A stretch of DNA of 43,265 nt from Caldilineaceae bacterium. Its GTDB lineage: Bacteria; Chloroflexota; Anaerolineae; Caldilineales; Caldilineaceae. The notes beneath the pieces were generated by a model, which saw only the letters and a program-made list of their open reading frames with translations, was not told the DNA's origin and did not search any database. Below, one piece after another: positions 37,967 through 43,265 of the stretch (its first letter is position 1; every line of letters starts with the position of its first letter). The position numbers and the translations under genes are program-made. The stretch spans positions 1 to 43,265 of the forward strand of contig JAGRCP010000034.1 of the NCBI GenBank assembly GCA_020433455.1, in the 5' to 3' direction.

Positions 37967-39166
37967 ATGATGCACGAAACATTCAAGCAGGAAGCCCAGG
38001 CCATGCAGGATCAGCTGGTTGCCTGGCGGCGGGACTTCCACGCCCACCCGGAGATCGGCTTTGAGGAAGTGCGCACCGGCGGTATCGTGGCCGAGTACCT
38101 GCAAGGTCTGGGGCTGGAAGTCACCACGGGCGTAGGCAAAACGGGCGTGACGGCCATTGTGGAGCCGGACGATCTCCCGGCTGATGCGCCCACGGTGATG
38201 CTCCGCTTCGATATGGACGCGCTGTCCATTCAGGAAATCCCCGACGTCGCGTATCGCTCTACCCAAGAGGGCGTCATGCATGCCTGCGGCCATGACGGCC
38301 ATACGGCCATGGGCATGGGCGCGGCCGCGCTGCTGGTCCGCCACCGCGATGAGCTGAACGGCCGGGTGAAGTTGGTCTTCCAGCCTGCCGAAGAGGGATT
38401 GGGCGGAGCCAGGGCCATGGTGGCGGACGGCGTACTGGAGAATCCCCGGCCGGGAGCGGCCTTTGGCATCCACCTGTGGAACCAACTGCCGCTCAATCAG
38501 ATCGTCGTGCAGGAAGGGCCGCTCTGGGCCATTGCCGGCATCTTCAACGTAACCGTCCACGGGAAGGGCGGCCACGGCGCTGAGCCCCACGCGACAATAG
38601 ACGCGACCCTCATCGCCGCGCAGATATTGGTCAGTTGGCAGAGCATCATCGCGCGCAACGTGCGCCCGACGGACAGTGCGGTCATCACCGTGGGCTCTTT
38701 CCACAGCGGCAGCGCGGCCAACGTCGTTTCCGAGCAGGCCACGCTCTACGGCACCTACCGCGCGTTCAAGGATGACGTGGAGACGCTCATCCTGACGCGC
38801 ATGCAGGAGATGGCCCAGCAGATCGCGGCGGCTTACGGCGGTTCCGTGGAATTCACCAGCCGACGGGGCATCAATGCCACGGTCAACGACGAGGCCGGCG
38901 CGGCCGTCATGCGCGACGTGGCGCGCCGGCTTGTAGACGCCGATCAGGTCGTCCGCATCGACCCCATGATGGTGGGGGAAGACATGTCGGAATTTTTGGA
39001 TCAGGTGGGCGGCTGCTTTGCCCTGGTGGGCGCGGCCCCGCCCGACGCGCCCCTGCCCGCGCCCCATCACAACCCCAGCTTTGATTTTGATGAAAGCATG
39101 CTTGCCACGGGCGTTGCGCTGCTGGCCGGCAGCGCCTACGAATACCTGGCGCGCGCGGCAGGTTGA
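37967..39166 (+). CDS. M20D family amidohydrolase/peptidase
   Basis: Zinc- or manganese-dependent hydrolase of amide bonds (N-acyl-amino acid, IAA-amino acid hydrolase/hippuricase group), cytoplasmic, 399 aa. Metal-site motifs RRDFHAHPEIGFEE, MHACGHDGHTAM, FQPAEEG and the C-terminal HHNPSFDFDE; lid domain in the middle (GKGGHGAEPHATIDA). GAGGAG stands before a doublet ATGATG, so the start is 37967 or 37970. 109 bases after the helicase gene, 204 before the GntR gene. Substrate not determined. Confidence 0.92.
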   Translation: MMHETFKQEAQAMQDQLVAWRRDFHAHPEIGFEEVRTGGIVAEYLQGLGLEVTTGVGKTGVTAIVEPDDLPADAPTVMLRFDMDALSIQEIPDVAYRSTQEGVMHACGHDGHTAMGMGAAALLVRHRDELNGRVKLVFQPAEEGLGGARAMVADGVLENPRPGAAFGIHLWNQLPLNQIVVQEGPLWAIAGIFNVTVHGKGGHGAEPHATIDATLIAAQILVSWQSIIARNVRPTDSAVITVGSFHSGSAANVVSEQATLYGTYRAFKDDVETLILTRMQEMAQQIAAAYGGSVEFTSRRGINATVNDEAGAAVMRDVARRLVDADQVVRIDPMMVGEDMSEFLDQVGGCFALVGAAPPDAPLPAPHHNPSFDFDESMLATGVALLAGSAYEYLARAAG

Positions 39167-39180
39167 CCCGTGCGTTATCG

Positions 39181-39224
39181 GACGCCGCGCGCCGGAATTT
39201 GCGCCCAACGCGCGGCGTCGATTT
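39181..39224 (+). terminator. Terminator after M20D amidohydrolase
   Basis: Eleven-base GC-rich arms (39181-39191 and 39209-39219) followed by GATTTT, 15 bases after the stop codon. Confidence 0.65.
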
Positions 39225-39314
39225 TATCCCCGTTTTCCGCCCCGAAAAATTGACAGAAAGCGACCATAGTGGTCTAATAGGCGATACAGTCGAATTATTC
39301 CTATTTATCCAATC

Positions 39315-39349
39315 ATTACCGCCGAAATTATCATCACAATTACCGTCGA
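39315..39349 (+). promoter_or_regulatory. Direct repeats upstream of the GntR gene
   Basis: ATTACCGCCGA (39315-39325) and ATTACCGTCGA (39339-39349), 24 bases apart or about two helix turns, ending just before the ribosome site AAGGGTGGAG. Candidate binding site for autoregulation by the FCD-domain regulator. Confidence 0.35.
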
Positions 39350-39370
39350 GATAAGGGTGGAGCATACGCT

Positions 39371-40063
39371 ATGGCGCACGCGCGCATCGATTCCGACTTT
39401 CTCCAACATCTGCTCACCAACGGATACCAGCCGGGAGATCGCCTGCCGCCCCTCAATCAGCTGAGTGTGGAAATCGGCGTGAGCGTGGGCAAGCTGCGGG
39501 AACAGTTGGAAGTGGCGCGTGCGCTGGGCCTCATCGAAGCCAGCCCGCGTCGGGGCATTACGCGGCTGGAGTACGAATTTCGCCCGGCTGTAAGCCTGAG
39601 CCTCCTCATCGCCCTGGTTTTGGACCCCGCTTACTTCGACAGTTTCGGCAATCTGCGTCAGCATCTGGAATATGCGTATTGGGATGAGGCCGTCACCCGC
39701 CTGACGGAAGAAGATAAGCATGAGCTGAATGAGTTGGTAGAAAGCGCCCAGGCGATGCTGCGCCGCCCGCGCATCCAAATCCCCTTCCGTGAGCATCGGG
39801 CCTTTCACATGGCCATTTTCAGACGGCTGGACAATCCGTTCGTCATGGGCCTGCTGGAGGCCTATTGGGACGGTTATGAAGCAGTCGAATTGAACACGTA
39901 TGCCGATTACCCCTATCTGCAGGAAGTTTGGGACTATCATGCGCGCATCGCAGCCGCGATTGACGACGGCAATGTGGAGTTGAGCAAACGCCTGTTGGGC
40001 GAGCATATGCAGCTGCTGAACCAGCGCGGCGCATCACAGCAAGACAGCATACCGACAACATGA
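39371..40063 (+). CDS. GntR family (FadR/FCD) transcriptional regulator
   Basis: 230 aa. N-terminal winged helix (about 8-65: LTNGYQPGDRLPPLNQLSVE, IGVSVGKLREQLEVARALGL) and C-terminal all-helical FCD ligand domain (about 75-215) with metal/ligand His in FREHRAFHMAIFRR and DYHARIAAAI. It stands directly upstream of the KorAB genes in the same direction, 96 bases away, so control of that operon in response to an organic acid is a reasonable guess. Confidence 0.9.
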   Translation: MAHARIDSDFLQHLLTNGYQPGDRLPPLNQLSVEIGVSVGKLREQLEVARALGLIEASPRRGITRLEYEFRPAVSLSLLIALVLDPAYFDSFGNLRQHLEYAYWDEAVTRLTEEDKHELNELVESAQAMLRRPRIQIPFREHRAFHMAIFRRLDNPFVMGLLEAYWDGYEAVELNTYADYPYLQEVWDYHARIAAAIDDGNVELSKRLLGEHMQLLNQRGASQQDSIPTT

Positions 40064-40117
40064 ATTGAACGCGATAAATAAGTGGAACGTACATAAATTA
40101 AGTGCATTCAAGACGAG

Positions 40118-40142
40118 TTGTGAATAACGATTTGTGAAGAAC
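40118..40142 (+). promoter_or_regulatory. Direct repeats upstream of korA
   Basis: TTGTGAATAAC (40118-40128) and TTGTGAAGAAC (40132-40142), starting 14 bases apart, just upstream of the ribosome site GGAGG. They may be an operator or a chance duplication. Similar words were not seen before the GntR gene. Confidence 0.3.
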
Positions 40143-40159
40143 AAAGAGTGGAGGAAAAC

Positions 40160-42001
40160 ATGAGCGTAGCTGTAGAAGAAGCAAAATCAAAAGAAAGCCG
40201 CACGGCGGTCGTCAATGATTTCAATATCAATGTGGCTACCGTCAACGGTTCCGGTTCCCAGACCAGCAACAACGTCTTGATCCGGTCGCTCTTCAAGATG
40301 GGCATTCCGGTGACGGGGAAGAATCTCTTTCCCAGCAACATTCAGGGCCTGCCCACCTGGTATCACGTCCGTCTGAGCAAGGACGGCTATCTTGCCCGGC
40401 GCGACGGCATCGAAATCATGGTCTGCATGAATCCTGCCACCGCGATTGAAGACATGGAAGAGACGCTGCCCGGCGGCCTCATCCTGTATGACGAGGCGAT
40501 TCCGGTTGCCAATCACCGCAAGGACGTGACCTACGTCGCCATGCCGGTGAAGGAGCTGGTCAAGGCCGCGGACCTGCCCTTCGCCCTGCGCGACTATGTG
40601 GCCAACTTTGTCTACGTGGGCGTGCTGGCTTACCTGCTGGACATCGATACCGACGAGATCGAGGCCGCACTGGATTGGAACTTCAACGGCAAGAAGAAGC
40701 CGATTGAGATGAACCTCAACATGGCCCAAGCAGCCTATAACTGGGCCAAGGAAAATGTAGACCAGGAATGCGGCTACGGCGTAGCGCGCATGACCGGCTT
40801 CAATGAGGGCAAAATCATGACCGACGGCAACACGGCCGCGGCCCTGGGCGCGATCTTCAACGGCGTCCAGTTTGTTGCGTGGTATCCGATTACGCCTTCC
40901 TCCAGCCTGGCCGAAGCCGTCAACCACTATGCGCCCGAACTTCGGGTAGACCCCGAGACGGGCAAGGCGACCTTTGCCGTAATCCAGGCCGAAGATGAAC
41001 TGGCCGCCATCGGCATGGTCGTGGGCGCGGGGTGGGCCGGAGCCCGGGCCATGACCGCGACCAGCGGCCCCGGCATCAGCCTCATGGCCGAGTTTGTGGG
41101 TCTGGCCTACTTTGCCGAAATTCCGTCGGTCCTGTGGGACATCCAGCGCATGGGCCCCAGCACGGGCCTGCCCACCCGCACCAGCCAGGGCGACATCCTG
41201 AGCACCTACTTCCTGAGCCACGGCGATACCCGCCACGTACTCCTTTTTCCCGCCACGCCGGCTGAATGCTTCGAGATGGCAGGGGCGGCCTTCGATCTGG
41301 CCGAGCGCCTGCAAACGCCCGTCTTCGTCATGAGCGATCTGGACCTGGGCATGAACATCTCCATCTCCGATCCCTTTGCATATCCGGCCAAGCCGCTGGA
41401 CCGGGGCAAGGTGCTGCTGGATGACGCCTTCAAGGAAGTGGGCGCGGATTGGGGTCGCTACAAGGATGACGACGGCGACGGCATTCCCTATCGCACCATT
41501 CCCGGCAACTCCAGCATGCGGGCGGCTTACTTTACCCGGGGCACGGGCCACAACGAATACGCGGTCTACAGTGAGCGGGCCGAGGATTGGGAAGCCAATC
41601 TGAACCGTCTGACACGAAAGTTCGAAACCGCCCGCACCATCGTGCCCCAGGCCGTGGTGGTGGACGATGACGCGACGGCCAAAGCTGCAACCGTGGGCCT
41701 CATCAGCCTGGGCAGCAACGATCCGGCCGTCATGGAAGCCCGGGATCGCCTGGCGGCTGAAGGCGTCAACACGGCCTACCTGCGCCTGCGCGCCCTGCCC
41801 ATCGGCCAGGAAGTGCGGGACTTTATCAACCGGTACGAGACCGTTGTCGTCATTGAATCCAACAATGACGGGCAGCTGCACTACATCCTGCAGGGCGAAG
41901 AGCCCCTCGCGGCCAAGAAGCTTCACTCGGCCGCCAAGTGCGACGGGCTGCCCATTTCGGCACGCTGGATCACGGAAACCGTTCTGGACATTGTGGGCTA
42001 A
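40160..42001 (+). CDS. korA: 2-oxoacid:ferredoxin oxidoreductase subunit alpha (gamma-alpha fusion)
   Basis: 613 aa. N-terminal gamma domain (about 25-200: NGSGSQTSNNVLIRSLFKMG, EIMVCMNPATAIEDM) fused to the alpha domain (about 220-613: GNTAAALGAIFNGVQFVAWY, PITPSSSLAEAVN, AMTATSGPGISLMAEFVGLA, RTSQGDILSTYF). This is the KorA/OorA layout. With KorB it oxidatively decarboxylates 2-oxoglutarate or a related 2-oxoacid to the CoA ester, reducing ferredoxin; the reverse reaction fixes CO2. The ATG at 40160 with GGAGG is chosen over a GTG at 40148. KorB follows after 35 bases. Substrate preference is inferred. Confidence 0.93.
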   Translation: MSVAVEEAKSKESRTAVVNDFNINVATVNGSGSQTSNNVLIRSLFKMGIPVTGKNLFPSNIQGLPTWYHVRLSKDGYLARRDGIEIMVCMNPATAIEDMEETLPGGLILYDEAIPVANHRKDVTYVAMPVKELVKAADLPFALRDYVANFVYVGVLAYLLDIDTDEIEAALDWNFNGKKKPIEMNLNMAQAAYNWAKENVDQECGYGVARMTGFNEGKIMTDGNTAAALGAIFNGVQFVAWYPITPSSSLAEAVNHYAPELRVDPETGKATFAVIQAEDELAAIGMVVGAGWAGARAMTATSGPGISLMAEFVGLAYFAEIPSVLWDIQRMGPSTGLPTRTSQGDILSTYFLSHGDTRHVLLFPATPAECFEMAGAAFDLAERLQTPVFVMSDLDLGMNISISDPFAYPAKPLDRGKVLLDDAFKEVGADWGRYKDDDGDGIPYRTIPGNSSMRAAYFTRGTGHNEYAVYSERAEDWEANLNRLTRKFETARTIVPQAVVVDDDATAKAATVGLISLGSNDPAVMEARDRLAAEGVNTAYLRLRALPIGQEVRDFINRYETVVVIESNNDGQLHYILQGEEPLAAKKLHSAAKCDGLPISARWITETVLDIVG

Positions 42002-42036
42002 CTGGGCCAAGAGAATACGAAAGGGAAATCAGCAAC

Positions 42037-43086
<1,050 letters not shown>

Positions 43087-43130
43087 GTCAGGTCATGGCA
43101 CCGGCTGTGCGCCTGCGCTACATCCTGTAA

Positions 43131-43167
43131 AAAACGGCCCGGGGACTCAGGTTTCCCGGGCCGTTTT
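43131..43167. terminator. Bidirectional terminator after korB
   Basis: Perfect 13-base arms (43131-43143, 43155-43167) with an 11-base loop, AAAA before and TTTT after. Lies between korB and a probable convergent gene. Confidence 0.85.
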
Positions 43168-43188
43168 CTATTGGCGATGGGCCAGCGT

Positions 43189-43265
43189 TCAGAGGGCGGC
43201 CTGCTCCGGCGCCGCAAATTCCGCATCGTCGGCGGTATGGACCTGGCCGGCGTCGGCGTAGTAGC
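43189..43265 (-). CDS. Probable C-terminus of an unidentified gene
   Basis: On the minus strand the frame entering at the window edge reads YYADAGQVHTADDAEFAAPE then QAAL and a TGA at 43191-43189. It stops about 20 bases before the bidirectional terminator, as a convergent gene would. Only about 24 residues are visible, so no family can be given. Confidence 0.45.
   Translation of the reverse strand, partial: YYADAGQVHTADDAEFAAPEQAAL

Noticed and set aside
40187..42010. 607-codon open frame antisense to korA
   Set aside because: No domain, no ribosome site, and it lies wholly inside a clear korA gene.

Overview
This window looks like a chromosomal segment of an aerobic or microaerophilic member of the Chloroflexota (Anaerolineae/Ardenticatenia/Caldilineae-like). 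The phylum call is inference. It rests on a B-type (ba3-like) cytochrome oxidase with the tiny subunit IIa, secreted repeat proteins ending in a short hydrophobic segment plus Arg, a Ycf46-type AAA+ protein, an effector-associated-domain-like insertion, and spacers built of short repeated words. No rRNA, tRNA, transposase, phage gene or CRISPR array was seen.

Layout. 1-2462 (-): pyruvate phosphate dikinase, cut by the window edge. 2511-2588: two tandem hairpin terminators. 2680-6719 (-): respiratory operon of an Sco-like protein, Sco, oxidase subunit IIa (39 aa), CuA subunit II and subunit I. 6921-10472 (+): a GH2 beta-galactosidase with an internal insertion of about 150 residues. 10750-16347 (+): two tandem paralogous secreted proteins, each with three repeats of about 145 residues. 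16627-17355 (+): SDR oxidoreductase. 17442-18110 (-): hemolysin III family membrane protein. 18265-20474 (-): sigma factor plus a FecR-domain membrane protein. 20781-22586 (+): AceK, the isocitrate dehydrogenase kinase/phosphatase. 22824-28190 (+): a tightly packed six-gene operon (GTP cyclohydrolase II/RibD-reductase fusion, MDR oxidoreductase, PTPS/QueD-like enzyme, GT4 glycosyltransferase, methyltransferase, MazG-like pyrophosphohydrolase), followed by an MFS transporter. 29540-30526 (-): malate dehydrogenase. 30831-32990 (+): secreted FG-GAP-like protein. 33078-37857 (+): a triad of an unknown protein (possibly TerB-N-like), a Ycf46-like AAA+ ATPase and a zinc-ribbon SNF2 helicase. 37967-39166 (+): M20D amidohydrolase. 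39371-43086 (+): GntR/FCD regulator and the two subunits of a 2-oxoacid:ferredoxin oxidoreductase (KorAB). 43189 to the end (-): probable C-terminus of another gene.

How it fits together. PPDK, malate dehydrogenase, KorAB and AceK are all central-carbon enzymes around pyruvate/PEP and the TCA cycle. The Sco proteins probably deliver copper to the CuA site of the neighbouring oxidase. The most novel candidates are: (1) the six-gene operon, which reads as a dedicated pathway making a glycosylated, methylated pteridine- or pyrimidine-derived small molecule, with a PTPS whose catalytic Cys is replaced by Glu; (2) a death-like effector-associated domain embedded in beta-galactosidase; (3) the unknown/Ycf46/SNF2 triad; and (4) a short C-terminal motif shared by the three large secreted proteins.
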